64,000 nucleotides of DNA, from assembly GCA_030247675.1 (NCBI GenBank), contig JAOTRX010000007.1:1-64000 (forward strand), in the 5' to 3' direction. The notes below the pieces were generated by a model, which did not search any database, was not told the origin of the DNA, and saw only the letters and a list, made by a program, of their open reading frames with translations. Below are positions 16,778 to 25,301 of this stretch, in pieces (position 1 is the stretch's first letter; every line of letters starts with the position of its first letter). Both the position numbers and the translations under genes were made by a program. This DNA comes from Desulforhopalus sp. (GTDB lineage Bacteria > Desulfobacterota > Desulfobulbia > Desulfobulbales > Desulfocapsaceae).

Positions 16778-17892
16778 ATTTTCTCCTCCGTATTCGGTTT
16801 GTTTTTTGGAGCACTGAAGATCAGCACCCCTTTTGATAGATTGATATTGCCCTTCTCCTGGGTTTCGATTGGCTCCGCCTCATCAAACCAGCTGACGCCG
16901 ACTGAGTTGCCCTCTATTCCTACTGCACGCCCAGCGATCGCCGAGCGCAGAGAATGAGCGATTGATTTTGCCTGCTGGACATCGTCCTGAACAAACACCA
17001 CAATATTCAGCTTTTCCAATGACCGATTGTTAAGATGACGGGCAAGATAATCGATTTCTCTTGTCCGTTCTTGATCCTGCGGGTCAAGTAAGCGGTCCTG
17101 GTTGATAATGACGGACTTTTCGCCAAGCTGATAATTGCGATAGCTATAGTCCCCCAGTTCATGGAGATGCTGCATCGCCCGGCTGGCAGAGACCCCGGTC
17201 CGATAGTAATCGAGACAGCTTTTCCAGGCGTCGGCCTCTTCCTTCTTTTTGCCCTGCAGGCGTAAAGCGATTGCCCTGTTGTAGAGAGCTGTCCTCTCCG
17301 TTGGATCGCTCCCCAGAATCTGTTCATAGAGTTGTTGAGCCTGCAAAGCCTGACCATCCTTTAATAAGTTGTTGGCAAGGTTTAAGCGGGCCGGCAGCAG
17401 ATCGGGCCTTTTGTCAACGAGTTGCTGGTATGTTTGACGCTCTTCTTCAACGGCCCCAAGAGCTTGGTAGGCTGCACCCTTCCACAGAGCGTATTTGGCA
17501 TTATCCGGACTCAATATCTCCGCTTTGCGGAAAGCGTCCAACGCTTCCGTCGACTGGCCTGCGGCGAGCAGACTTCGACCGAGATAGAATAACGCCTCGT
17601 CGTTCATGTTCCCCTTGACGGCTATTGATTCTTCCACTGCTGTCAAATTTCCCGGAAAGAATCGGTCATACTGCATCCCGCCATAGAACGTCAGGGCAAG
17701 GCTTACGATCGCGCCGGCCGTACGATAGAAAAGGGGACCAGTATCGATCCATCGCAGCGCCCGCCTGAACCACGGTTCCTTGTATTCCGGCAGAGCGAGC
17801 ATTATTCTTTTTCGTAAATCGGCTGGTGGTTTCTTGCCCGGCAATCTACGAATTCCATCTTCAAGCGAGAATTTGTTATTCCATCCCTTCAT
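16774..17892 (-). CDS. Single-span anti-sigma-like protein with TPR and OmpA-like regions
   Basis: A 372-residue protein. About 55 cytoplasmic residues are followed by one membrane span (near residues 57-75), TPR-like repeats (ALFYLGRSLLAAGQSTEALDAF, ALYNRAIALRLQGKKKEEA) and a C-terminal alpha/beta region with IVVFVQDDVQQAKSIAHSLR and VGVSWFDEAEPIE, resembling a degenerate OmpA-C domain. Gene order (directly after an ECF sigma gene, overlapping it) makes an anti-sigma role likely (inference). The periplasmic TPR/OmpA part could be the sensor. ATG 17892 is chosen for the GGGAGG site. Its C-terminal half is homologous to the lipoproteins at 18535 and 36809. Confidence 0.72.
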   Translation of the reverse strand: MKGWNNKFSLEDGIRRLPGKKPPADLRKRIMLALPEYKEPWFRRALRWIDTGPLFYRTAGAIVSLALTFYGGMQYDRFFPGNLTAVEESIAVKGNMNDEALFYLGRSLLAAGQSTEALDAFRKAEILSPDNAKYALWKGAAYQALGAVEEERQTYQQLVDKRPDLLPARLNLANNLLKDGQALQAQQLYEQILGSDPTERTALYNRAIALRLQGKKKEEADAWKSCLDYYRTGVSASRAMQHLHELGDYSYRNYQLGEKSVIINQDRLLDPQDQERTREIDYLARHLNNRSLEKLNIVVFVQDDVQQAKSIAHSLRSAIAGRAVGIEGNSVGVSWFDEAEPIETQEKGNINLSKGVLIFSAPKNKPNTEEKI

Positions 17893-18442
17893 AGCGGCCA
17901 CCTCCCAAAAAATCTTTCATCTTCGCCAGCCCCCTTGCTATCCTCATTTTCACGGCACTTTCGGAAGCCTTGAAAATATCGGCAATTTCCAAGACAGGAA
18001 GCTCCTGCTGATACCGCAACATGATCATCTCCCGCGTTATATCCGGTAGTTCATCGAGCGCTTTGTACAAGTTGCCGGCCTCTTCCTGGCTCAGCATTTT
18101 TTCTTCCTGATCCGTACTGGCTTCGGTTTCAGGAATATCCCAGGTCAGTTCAACCAGTTTTGCCCTCTTGACTGCATTGCTTCTGTGCCAGTCGTTGGCT
18201 CTGTTGACCGCCAGAGTGTACAGCCAGGGGAAAAATCTCCTGTTGCTGTTGAAGGATGCGAGCCGGTCATAGACTCGCAGAAATACGTCCTGGGTCAAAT
18301 CGTCGGCTTCCTGTTCGGAACGGCAGTATCTGTACATCAGATTGTAAACAGGTTGTTCATAGCGTTCGACAATCTTGGCAAAGAGCTGAGTTTCACCTTT
18401 CAGAACCAGTTGCACCAGGGTTTCGTCACTAGCATTATTCAT
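17876..18442 (-). CDS. ECF-type RNA polymerase sigma factor
   Basis: A 188-residue sigma-70-family ECF factor. Region 2 includes YRYCRSEQEADDLTQDVFLRVYDRL and FFPWLYTLAVNRANDW. Region 4 includes LPDITREMIMLRYQQELPVLEIADIF and SAVKMRIARGLAKMK. It should direct transcription of its own operon and perhaps related envelope-stress genes. It is the first gene of a three-gene unit (sigma, TPR anti-sigma-like, Met-rich repeat protein); its end overlaps the next gene by 17 bp. Confidence 0.92.
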   Translation of the reverse strand: MNNASDETLVQLVLKGETQLFAKIVERYEQPVYNLMYRYCRSEQEADDLTQDVFLRVYDRLASFNSNRRFFPWLYTLAVNRANDWHRSNAVKRAKLVELTWDIPETEASTDQEEKMLSQEEAGNLYKALDELPDITREMIMLRYQQELPVLEIADIFKASESAVKMRIARGLAKMKDFLGGGRYEGME

Positions 18443-18534
18443 GCTTTCTTATCCTTCTATACGAGGAGACGGTGGGGATCGTCACATCCGATTGTCTTAA
18501 TTTTGCCGTGGGAGCTGAAATTGTACTGGAGCTG

Positions 18535-19554
18535 CTACTTTTTCTTCGTTTTCTTCTTTGTTGACTGAACGCCATTGTCAAGATCGGTGAAAAAGAATCG
18601 AACGGAATCCGGATTCTGTATTTTTTTCCCTTGAATCTCAAATTCTTCCGGCTCATCGAACCAACTGATGCCGATTCTTTCCGGAGTTAATCCAGGGAAT
18701 TTGCCGAGTAGGTATTGCCTGATGCTGATTGCCCGAGCCTTGGCTAGGTCCTTGTTGTTTTGCTGAAATACCACAACCTGCAATTTGCCGTTTTTCATGT
18801 TCGTTGCAGTCGCACCAACGACATTGAGTGCCCGTGAGGAGATCGGGGCGAGTTTATCCGTCAGAGGCTCGAACCAGATTTTGGTCAGTGTCGTGGCGCG
18901 CCCTCCGAGATCATGATTTTGATAGGAAAAATCGCCCAGTCGATTCAGATAGCCGGTCGCCTTGATGGCAAAATCCCCGGCGGGGTACCTATTCAAATAG
19001 GCCAGCCAGCCGGCTTTCTCCTCGGGGGTATCTTTGAGAATTCTGGCGATCAGGGCTCGGTTGTATAAAGCCGATGGACTGTTCGGCCAGATTCCAAGTA
19101 CTTTATTGTAGGTAATAAGAGCGGCTTCATATTCTTTCGCCTTGAATTGATTGTGGCCGAGATAGGTCAGGGCTTGGACGTGGTTTGCATTTAACGCCAA
19201 GACCTTCCGATAGCTTTCTCGCTCCATCTTGCTCTCGCCAAGTTCTCCCTGAGCCACCCCCTGCCAGAAGAGGTAATCGGTATTTTTCCGGTCCAGCGAC
19301 GCAGCCTTTTTTAGGTACGGCAAGGCCGGTTGCGCCTTGTTTTGGGCAAGAAGAAAACGGCCTAAATAATAGTTGGCAAGGGGATCGTTGGGGTTTTGTG
19401 TGACGGTTTCGCGAAAGGTCAACTCGCCCTGCCGGTAATCTTGATTCTCCAAGTATCGGTTTCCTTGATAGTTGTTTTGCATCGTCTTTCCTGCCGAACA
19501 GCCGTTGAGCAAAAAAACAAGGCACAATAAAGCAATGAAATGTTGGAAACGCAT
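18535..19554 (-). CDS. TPR lipoprotein with OmpA-like C-terminus
   Basis: A 339-residue lipoprotein with lipobox LLNGC (Cys19). Several TPRs follow (YLENQDYRQGELTFRETV, ANYYLGRFLLAQNKAQPALPYL, ALYNRALIARILKDTPEEKA). The C-terminal OmpA-like domain has LQVVVFQQNNKDLAKARAIS and RIGISWFDEPEE, and ends in a Lys-rich tail. It is clearly homologous along its length to the lipoprotein at 36809-37792, and its second half to the anti-sigma-like protein downstream. It may tether peptidoglycan or sense the envelope (inference). AAGGAG precedes the start. It sits between a SHOCT gene and the ECF operon. Confidence 0.78.
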   Translation of the reverse strand: MRFQHFIALLCLVFLLNGCSAGKTMQNNYQGNRYLENQDYRQGELTFRETVTQNPNDPLANYYLGRFLLAQNKAQPALPYLKKAASLDRKNTDYLFWQGVAQGELGESKMERESYRKVLALNANHVQALTYLGHNQFKAKEYEAALITYNKVLGIWPNSPSALYNRALIARILKDTPEEKAGWLAYLNRYPAGDFAIKATGYLNRLGDFSYQNHDLGGRATTLTKIWFEPLTDKLAPISSRALNVVGATATNMKNGKLQVVVFQQNNKDLAKARAISIRQYLLGKFPGLTPERIGISWFDEPEEFEIQGKKIQNPDSVRFFFTDLDNGVQSTKKKTKKK

Positions 19555-19837
19555 AGGTTTCTCCTTTGTTTTTGATTTTGTAATGGTTGTGTTGCGCCCC
19601 TGGCCGAGAAGTGAGTTTTTTCAGAAGGGGCTTTTTTGTTATGCTCTCGTCAGATCTACGGATGAGTTCGACGGGCGTCACATTGATTTGATCTTTTATG
19701 AGATCTACGGAGTAATGAAGGGATTCTGAACTGAACGTACTTTTGCAGGGCCTCCTCGCCATTTTTGGTCTTATTGTCATGGATATTTGGGCATCAGTCA
19801 GGAGCTGAGGATAATTTCGGACAAATCCGGCAATGCC

Positions 19838-20089
19838 CTATGACTGGGAAAGAACGTGTTTCATTTTGGCGAATTCTTCCTGGGTGATCTCTCCGTTGGC
19901 AAATCTCGCTTTCAAAATTTGCATGGAATCGATGCGGTCCTGGGACCATGCATCTGTATTGGGTGTTCGAGTCCAGAACATCCACATCGCCGCATAGATC
20001 GCCAACGCTATAATCAGGAGCCATATCAGCAGGGGGAAAATGCCGCTCCCCCACCCGCCCGAGAACGACAAGTAGTCGCAACCCCACAT
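19838..20089 (-). CDS. Small membrane protein with C-terminal SHOCT domain
   Basis: An 83-residue protein starting MWGCDYLSF, with one membrane span (about residues 17-38) and the C-terminal SHOCT motif (RIDSMQILKARFANGEITQEEF). Start 20089 is chosen because the same MWGC start is seen in the paralogue at 24398-24664. It lies 73 bp downstream of a zraP-like gene on the same strand, and the same pairing recurs twice more in the window. SHOCT domains are common oligomerisation or membrane-linked modules of unknown role. Confidence 0.8.
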   Translation of the reverse strand: MWGCDYLSFSGGWGSGIFPLLIWLLIIALAIYAAMWMFWTRTPNTDAWSQDRIDSMQILKARFANGEITQEEFAKMKHVLSQS

Positions 20090-20161
20090 AATCAATACTC
20101 TCCGGTTATGCAAAAGAGACGACCGGACACGATCCGGTCGTCTCGTCTCGCTTCATTGTTG

Positions 20162-20539
20162 TTACCAGCATCCGCCCATCATGGCGTATCCGTTCATATG
20201 GCCAGAGTGTCCGGTGCCTGGGGCCGGCAGATTAAAAGACTTGGCCTGGGCGCTCAACTGATCGTGGAGGACGGTTATCTCCCGGCTCAGATCCGCAGCC
20301 TGTTTGGGGTCGGGGTTGGTTGCAGCCATCAGCGCGTTGTATTCGCCTTGTTTGGCGGCCAGATCCTGGCGAATTTGTGCCGTTTTAGCATAGAAGTCCT
20401 GATAGTTTCCGCCGCCCACCATGGCCATCGGCCCACCCATGGACCCACCCCAGTAGCCGTCCCAATAGCAGGCAAAAACCTGGGTGCCGGTCAGGGTGAT
20501 GGTAGCAAGTGCAGCGAGAGCGAGAATCGATTTTTTCAT
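20162..20539 (-). CDS. zraP: ZraP-like periplasmic metal-stress protein (copy 1)
   Basis: A 125-residue secreted protein with signal peptide (1-23, ending VFA). It has the CYWDGYWGG segment, the helical QDFYAKTAQIRQDLAAKQGEYNALM core seen in ZraP/Spy/CpxP-type proteins, and a His/Cys C-terminus (GTGHSGHMNGYAMMGGCW). ZraP binds zinc, acts as a chaperone and damps its cognate ZraS; the same is likely here. It is divergent from a ZraS-type kinase fragment. Its first 70 codons are identical in DNA to copy 2 (24738-25115), whereas the 3' parts differ. Confidence 0.83.
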   Translation of the reverse strand: MKKSILALAALATITLTGTQVFACYWDGYWGGSMGGPMAMVGGGNYQDFYAKTAQIRQDLAAKQGEYNALMAATNPDPKQAADLSREITVLHDQLSAQAKSFNLPAPGTGHSGHMNGYAMMGGCW

Positions 20540-20625
20540 GGCTGTGTCTCCTTGGTGTTGTTTGAGGTGCTTGGTTGTTGAAAAACTTAAAGCCCATGGG
20601 CTTTGGTTGCTGTTGATATAGCTAT

Positions 20626-20641
20626 TCCAATATCCATGCCA
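20626..20641 (-). promoter_or_regulatory. Possible sigma-54 promoter of zraP copy 1
   Basis: Read on the minus strand, TGGCATGGATATTGGA has the -24 GG and a -12 block 10 bases later, but with GG in place of GC. The sequence is conserved in front of copy 2 (one change), which argues for function despite the unusual -12. Confidence 0.45.
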
Positions 20642-20725
20642 TATGCCGAAAAACAGAAAATATTATGCAATATCGGTGTATTGCAAAGATGATTCATCAG
20701 TCGGCAAACCATCCATTATGGCCTG

Positions 20726-20787
20726 ATGGGTATTTTGGCCCCAACATTTCAATAAAAGGCGGGACAAAATGTTTACAAAGTACCCAT
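20726..20787. promoter_or_regulatory. Inverted repeat between zraP and kinase (candidate ZraR site), copy 1
   Basis: ATGGGTATTTTG (20726-20737) faces CAAAGTACCCAT (20776-20787), one mismatch, 38 bp apart. The same arrangement, with perfect arms, is present in the second block (25302-25362). It lies upstream of the divergent zraP and kinase genes, where an NtrC-type enhancer is expected. Confidence 0.5.
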
Positions 20788-20830
20788 TCGTTCGTACGAT
20801 AGGGCTATCGATTTATTCTTCGGAGGCGTC

Positions 20831-21153
20831 ATGATTCTAAAACAAAAGCCCTTAGGTCACTGGCGCTTGCGTACATCACCGTGGGCGATCATCGGCTCGG
20901 TGGTCATCCTGCTGATTGTCGTGGTGGTGTTTGCAGTACAAAATTACAATCGGGAAAGACAATACATGTCCTTGATCTTGGCCGAAAAAGGCACAGTCAT
21001 TGCCAAGGCGGTGGAGGCTGGAGCCCGGACGGGAATGATGGGCATGATGTGGGGGAGACGACAGGTCCAAACGTTGATCGAGGAGACCGCCCAACTGCCC
21101 GGCGTGCTCTATATTACAGAGACAAACCGTGACGGCCAGGTCCAGGCAAGCAG
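20831..21153 (+). pseudogene. 5' fragment of a ZraS-like sensor kinase (truncated copy)
   Basis: The first about 108 codons match the kinase at 25406 closely (first membrane helix IIGSVVILLIVVVVFAVQN, then EKGTVIAKAVEAGARTGMMGMM and LPGVLYI). Similarity ends after the codons for QASS near 21153; the remaining frame runs into antisense of the ATPase gene to 21271. All PAS, HisKA and ATPase domains are missing, so it cannot signal. A transmembrane peptide could still be made because the start and GGAGG site are intact. The break coincides with the 3' end of the inserted ATPase. Confidence 0.85.
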
Positions 21154-21183
21154 TACCCTGGTTACAGACAAGGCAATTCCAGC

Positions 21184-23589
21184 TTATCGGCGCAACAACC
21201 TCAAGCCGTTGCCAACAACGAGCAGGCTGGCCCCCATGTCGGCAAACACAGCCATCCACATGGTTGCGTAACCGGTAAAAGTGAGCACAAGAAACACCAT
21301 CTTGATGCCGAGGGCGAGCACGATGTTTTGCGTGAGCACCTGCGCCGTAGCTCGCGACAAGCGCACAAACATCGGAATCTTACGGAGATCGTCGTCCATG
21401 AGGGCCACGTCTGCCGTCTCGATGGCGGTGTCCGAGCCAGCGGCCCCCATTGCGAATCCAATGTTGGCGCGCGCCAAAGCCGGCGCATCGTTGATACCGT
21501 CACCTACCATGCCCACAGCGCCAGTCAGTGCCAATTTTTCGACCTCGCGCAGTTTGTCGTCCGGCAGCAGGTTGCCCAGAGCGCAGTCGATGCCAGCTTG
21601 TGTTGCAATGGCCTGCGCTGTATGTTGGTTGTCACCGGTCAACATCATGGTATTAATGCCCAGCGCATGCAGTTCGCCGATGGCATTTCGACTGCTGTCC
21701 TTGATAGTGTCCGCCACCGCAATAAGGGCCTGAACACCACTTGCGCCCACCAGTGCCACTACGGATTTGCCTTCGGTCTCTAACTTAGCGATATATTGTT
21801 CCAGTTCCGGCGTACAATGCCCACTTTCTTCGATCATCCGATGGTTGCCGATATGATAGGTCTCGCAATTGATTTGGCCACGCACACCTCGACCGGGAAG
21901 CGCAGTGAACTGAGCAACGTCAAGCAGGGTAATGCCATCAGCATGTGCTGCCTGCGCCACCGCCTTGGATACCGGATGGTCGGAGAGAGCCGCTAGACTC
22001 GCGGCAATGCTGCGGGTATAAGTGGGCGGCGACTTGCCCCACGACACAAAATCGGTCTGCACAGGCCTGCCGTGGGTGATTGTACCGGTCTTGTCCAGTG
22101 CCAACCAGCGCAGGTTACGGCCCGTTTCCAGATAAGCGCCACCCTTGATGAGAATGCCGTGGCGTGCTGCGGTCGCCAAGCCACTGACAATGCTGACCGG
22201 CGTTGAAATAACCAGTGCGCACGGGCAGGCGACAACCAATAAAACCAGGGCTCGGTAAATCCAGTCCAACCATGCTGCCCCCACGAATAGTGGGGGCAGC
22301 AACGCGACGGCGATGGCAGCGCCAAACACGGTGGGCGTGTACCAGCGTGCGAATTGATCGACAAAGCGCTGAGTGGGTGCGCGACTGCCTTGCGCCGCTT
22401 CTACCGCATGGATGATGCGAGCCAACGTGGAGTTGTTGGCGACGGCTGTGACACGGTACTCGAATGAGCCAGATTCGTTAATTGTGCCGGCAAACACTGA
22501 ATCGCCAGGGGCTTTTTCAACCGGAAGGCTTTCACCTGTGATCGGTGCCTGATTTATTGTGGAGTGTCCTTCAAGAATTTCGCCGTCGAGGGCAACTCGC
22601 TCACCCGGCTTGACTCGAACACGGCTGCCGATGGCGACTTGTTTGGCTTCTACCTCATGCCATAAACCGTTCGGTTTCAGCACTGTGGCCTTTTCTGGCG
22701 CCAGATCGAGCAGGCCACGGATGGCATTGCGGGCGTGATCCAGCGACTTGGTTTCGATCACCTCGGCGAGCGCGAAAAGTACCATTACCATTGCTGCTTC
22801 GGGCCAATGACCTATTAGCATGGCACCTGTGACGGCAATCGACATCAGGGCATTCATGTTGAGATTGCGATTCTTGAGGGCGATCCAGCCCTTTTTGTAG
22901 GTAGAGAGGCCACCCGTGAAAACGGCGGCGAGCGCTAGCACAACAACCGACCAATGGTTGCCGTTATGGAGCCAGTAGACGACTTCCGCAGCCGATGCGG
23001 CAATCAAGGATATGCCCAACGGCCACCAGTTCGTAGGCGAGATTACAGGGGCAACCGATGCGGGTGTAGCGCCTTTTGTATCAAGAACCTGCGCTTCAAG
23101 CCCAAGCGTTTCCAGCGCCACAAGCACATCAGGCAATATGCAGCCGGCATGACGCACCGACAGTGTGCGCTGGATCAAGTTGAATTCCAGTCCAGAGATC
23201 CCGGCCATGGTGCCAAGCTTGTTGCGAATCAGCGCCTCTTCGGTTGGGCAATCCATCTTAGCGATGGACAGTTTGGTCGTTTGTCCGGCTGATGCCTCAT
23301 CCATGCGCACGGCTTGCATGCCAATGGTGGCCAGGGCCTGCTCAACAAGAGAAAGTGATGAGTTCGTACTGTGCACGGCTACAGTGCGTTGCATCAAGTT
23401 GAAATCGAGCCGGATCACCCCTGGTATTTCGGCCAGTTTGCTCCGGATCAACGCCTCTTCCGTCGGGCAATCCATGTTCTCGATGCGGTAGACCGCTGCT
23501 GTCGATTCGATCGTCATTTGGACTGGTATCGTGGGTTGGATTATCGGCAGGGCCGAACAACTACACCCTTTTGAACCGCATGTGCTCAT
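21184..23589 (-). CDS. cadA: CadA/PbrA-like P1B ATPase with two HMA domains
   Basis: About 801 residues. The N-terminus has CGSKGCSC. Two HMA domains each carry MDCPTEEALIR, a hallmark of Cd/Zn/Pb exporters. Then come the CPC motif (VACPCALVIS), DKTGTITHG and GDGINDAPALARA. The start MSTCGSKG at 23589 is preferred over an upstream ATG because the extra residues lie inside a regulatory dyad. It is a different subtype from the ATPase at 8889 and sits inside a broken copy of the ZraS block, which points to acquisition or rearrangement. No regulator gene adjoins it; only a dyad and a possible merR start remain upstream. Confidence 0.9.
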   Translation of the reverse strand: MSTCGSKGCSCSALPIIQPTIPVQMTIESTAAVYRIENMDCPTEEALIRSKLAEIPGVIRLDFNLMQRTVAVHSTNSSLSLVEQALATIGMQAVRMDEASAGQTTKLSIAKMDCPTEEALIRNKLGTMAGISGLEFNLIQRTLSVRHAGCILPDVLVALETLGLEAQVLDTKGATPASVAPVISPTNWWPLGISLIAASAAEVVYWLHNGNHWSVVVLALAAVFTGGLSTYKKGWIALKNRNLNMNALMSIAVTGAMLIGHWPEAAMVMVLFALAEVIETKSLDHARNAIRGLLDLAPEKATVLKPNGLWHEVEAKQVAIGSRVRVKPGERVALDGEILEGHSTINQAPITGESLPVEKAPGDSVFAGTINESGSFEYRVTAVANNSTLARIIHAVEAAQGSRAPTQRFVDQFARWYTPTVFGAAIAVALLPPLFVGAAWLDWIYRALVLLVVACPCALVISTPVSIVSGLATAARHGILIKGGAYLETGRNLRWLALDKTGTITHGRPVQTDFVSWGKSPPTYTRSIAASLAALSDHPVSKAVAQAAHADGITLLDVAQFTALPGRGVRGQINCETYHIGNHRMIEESGHCTPELEQYIAKLETEGKSVVALVGASGVQALIAVADTIKDSSRNAIGELHALGINTMMLTGDNQHTAQAIATQAGIDCALGNLLPDDKLREVEKLALTGAVGMVGDGINDAPALARANIGFAMGAAGSDTAIETADVALMDDDLRKIPMFVRLSRATAQVLTQNIVLALGIKMVFLVLTFTGYATMWMAVFADMGASLLVVGNGLRLLRR

Positions 23590-23609
23590 AGCTGATTTCT
23601 CCGGCTTGA

Positions 23610-23628
23610 CTAATGTATAGTACATTAG
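23610..23628. promoter_or_regulatory. Palindromic operator upstream of cadA
   Basis: CTAATGTATAGTACATTAG is a perfect 8-3-8 palindrome, 20 bp before the ATPase start. A TTGACT hexamer overlaps its left edge on the plus strand, the layout seen at MerR-type promoters. However, that hexamer points away from cadA, while a GTGACT-N18-TATACA promoter can be read toward cadA. The cognate regulator is not in the vicinity. Confidence 0.5.
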
Positions 23629-23814
23629 AATTTCTGTAGTCACTCTGGAATTAAGGAACAAGTGGAGAATGCGAATGGCAACCTAAAAGCTTACCAGTCA
23701 GACCAGTTCGGCAGCCCCCTGTACGACGCCTGTTATTCACCTTCTCAAACTCAACTCTGCCCATAATTGAGCCTGTTGCAAAATTCCACAAACATAAAAG
23801 CCGTGCATTTTAGG

Positions 23815-24264
23815 CTACCAGGCCCACATCTGTGAAGAAACAATCCCGGCAATATAATCTTTCGAGTCCTTGTCCAGTTCGAAAAACTCCATACCACAAA
23901 CAAACCTGAAGTCTACATTCCGAACATTTCGTGTCACCACCTGGGCAATCAGTTTGTACTTGCCAAGGAACAGGCCAACTCTCAACAATTGTCCTTGGCT
24001 CAATTTAGTATCCATCAAAACCGCGATCCCACCCTGGCCTATATCCATGAGGTACCCGGTTTCTTCGAAACCTTTCGCAACCACCTTTACCGGGATACTC
24101 TCCCTTGCGGAAGCATTCTTAAAGTTAAATTTCTCATGGAGATCGTTGCCGGGAATCCGCGGCCAGACCCTTTTACCAAGCGGGTTCTCCGGTTCGAATT
24201 GCCAATCCACTTCAAGACCCTGGAGCGATGGGACCTGATCCCATCCTGTTACTTCCTTTTTCAT
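23815..24264 (-). CDS. PilZ-domain protein
   Basis: A 149-residue soluble protein. A 50-residue N-terminal part is followed by a PilZ-like barrel (SARESIPVKVVAKGF, then YLMDIGQGGIAVLMD, then VCGMEFFELD). The first arginine motif of c-di-GMP binders (RxxxR) is reduced, so ligand binding is uncertain. It lies between the cadA insert and the second SHOCT-zraP block and has no obvious operon partner. Confidence 0.65.
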   Translation of the reverse strand: MKKEVTGWDQVPSLQGLEVDWQFEPENPLGKRVWPRIPGNDLHEKFNFKNASARESIPVKVVAKGFEETGYLMDIGQGGIAVLMDTKLSQGQLLRVGLFLGKYKLIAQVVTRNVRNVDFRFVCGMEFFELDKDSKDYIAGIVSSQMWAW

Positions 24265-24397
24265 GACTACTCCGTCGTTAAATTATTCGTTATTACCACT
24301 AGGTATATTGTAGAGTTCCGGTTTAGCTCCTCTTTTCGAATCGTGTCGATGCTTGAGGCGTAATAATCCGGGTCAAAATTTTTAAAGCCATGCCTTG

Positions 24398-24664
24398 CTA
24401 AAGACGTGACAGAATCTCTTTTAGTTTGGCGTATTCTACCGGAGAAACCTCCCCATTGGCAAAACGGGCCTTTAAGATTTCCAGGGAATCAATGCGATCC
24501 CTGGATGATATGTCGGGATGACGCGACAAAGAACTGAAAACCCGGCTCGCGCCATATACCAGAAAGACAACTACCAGAAGGCATATCAGCATGGCAAAAA
24601 CCCCGCCTGGAAAAAATCCGTTCCGTCATTCACCAAAGAACGGCAGGTAATTGCAACCCCACAT
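24398..24664 (-). pseudogene. SHOCT membrane protein with an in-frame TGA (copy 2)
   Basis: The frame begins MWGCNYLPFFGE at 24664, meets TGA at 24626-24628, then continues RNGFFPGG, a membrane span and the SHOCT motif RIDSLEILKARFANGEVSPVEY. The TGA aligns with Trp (TGG) in copy 1 (SGGWGSG), so a TGG-to-TGA mutation is the simplest explanation. Alternatively a shorter 64-residue protein could start at the ATG at 24592. No ribosome-binding site is obvious there. It retains the SHOCT-zraP order. Confidence 0.7.
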
Positions 24665-24737
24665 GATTTTTACTCCTCTGAAATAAAGGCGGCTCGACCG
24701 ATGAGTATCAGATCCACCCGCCTCTTTTGTGTGGTTG

Positions 24738-25115
24738 TTACCAGCATCCCCCACCCATGGCGTAGCCATTCATATTGCCATGGCGACCGCCATTGAGCGC
24801 CGGAAGATTATGGGTACTGGCCTGGGCGCTCAGTTTGTCGTGCAGGATGGTTATCTCCCGGTTCAAGTCCCCGGTGCGCTTGGTGTCGGGATTAGGGGAG
24901 GCCATCAGCGCGTTGTATTCGCCTTGTTTGGCGGCCAGATCCTGGCGAATTTGTGCCGTTTTAGCATAGAAGTCCTGATAGTTTCCGCCGCCCACCATGG
25001 CCATCGGCCCACCCATGGACCCACCCCAGTAGCCGTCCCAATAGCAGGCAAAAACCTGGGTGCCGGTCAGGGTGATGGTAGCAAGTGCAGCGAGAGCGAG
25101 AATCGATTTTTTCAT
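24738..25115 (-). CDS. zraP: ZraP-like periplasmic metal-stress protein (copy 2)
   Basis: A 125-residue secreted protein with the same signal peptide, CYWDGYWGG segment and helical core as copy 1, and a His/Cys-rich end (NGGRHGNMNGYAMGGGCW). Start 25115 (MKKSIL) is set by comparison with copy 1. It is divergent from a complete ZraS-type kinase and response regulator, which fits the zraP-zraSR arrangement of enterobacteria, where ZraP limits kinase output. The 217 bp covering its 5' end are identical to copy 1. Confidence 0.84.
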   Translation of the reverse strand: MKKSILALAALATITLTGTQVFACYWDGYWGGSMGGPMAMVGGGNYQDFYAKTAQIRQDLAAKQGEYNALMASPNPDTKRTGDLNREITILHDKLSAQASTHNLPALNGGRHGNMNGYAMGGGCW

Positions 25116-25200
25116 GGTTGTGTCTCCTTGTGTTGTCTGAGGTACTTGGTTGTTGAAAAGCTTCAAGCCCATGGTCCTTGGTTGCTGTTGGTAGAGTTAA

Positions 25201-25216
25201 TCCAAGATCCATGCCA
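25201..25216 (-). promoter_or_regulatory. Possible sigma-54 promoter of zraP copy 2
   Basis: On the minus strand, TGGCATGGATCTTGGA has the GG of the -24 element and a GG, in place of the usual GC, at -12. It is conserved with copy 1 and lies 86 bp downstream (minus-strand sense) of the nearest arm of the candidate enhancer. Confidence 0.45.
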
Positions 25217-25301
25217 TCTGCCGCCAAGAAAAAATATATTTATAAATATCGGTGCATTGCCCAGGTAATTCATCAGTCGGCAAAACATCCATTATGCTTT
25301 G

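Noticed and set aside
19127-19780. 217-residue minus-strand open frame upstream of the TPR lipoprotein
   Set aside because: It overlaps the lipoprotein gene in another frame and has no family signature; the non-overlapping part is probably promoter.
24626-24628. Selenocysteine at the TGA of the SHOCT protein
   Set aside because: The paralogue has Trp there, no CxxC-like motif surrounds it and the downstream hairpin is weak; a nonsense change is simpler.
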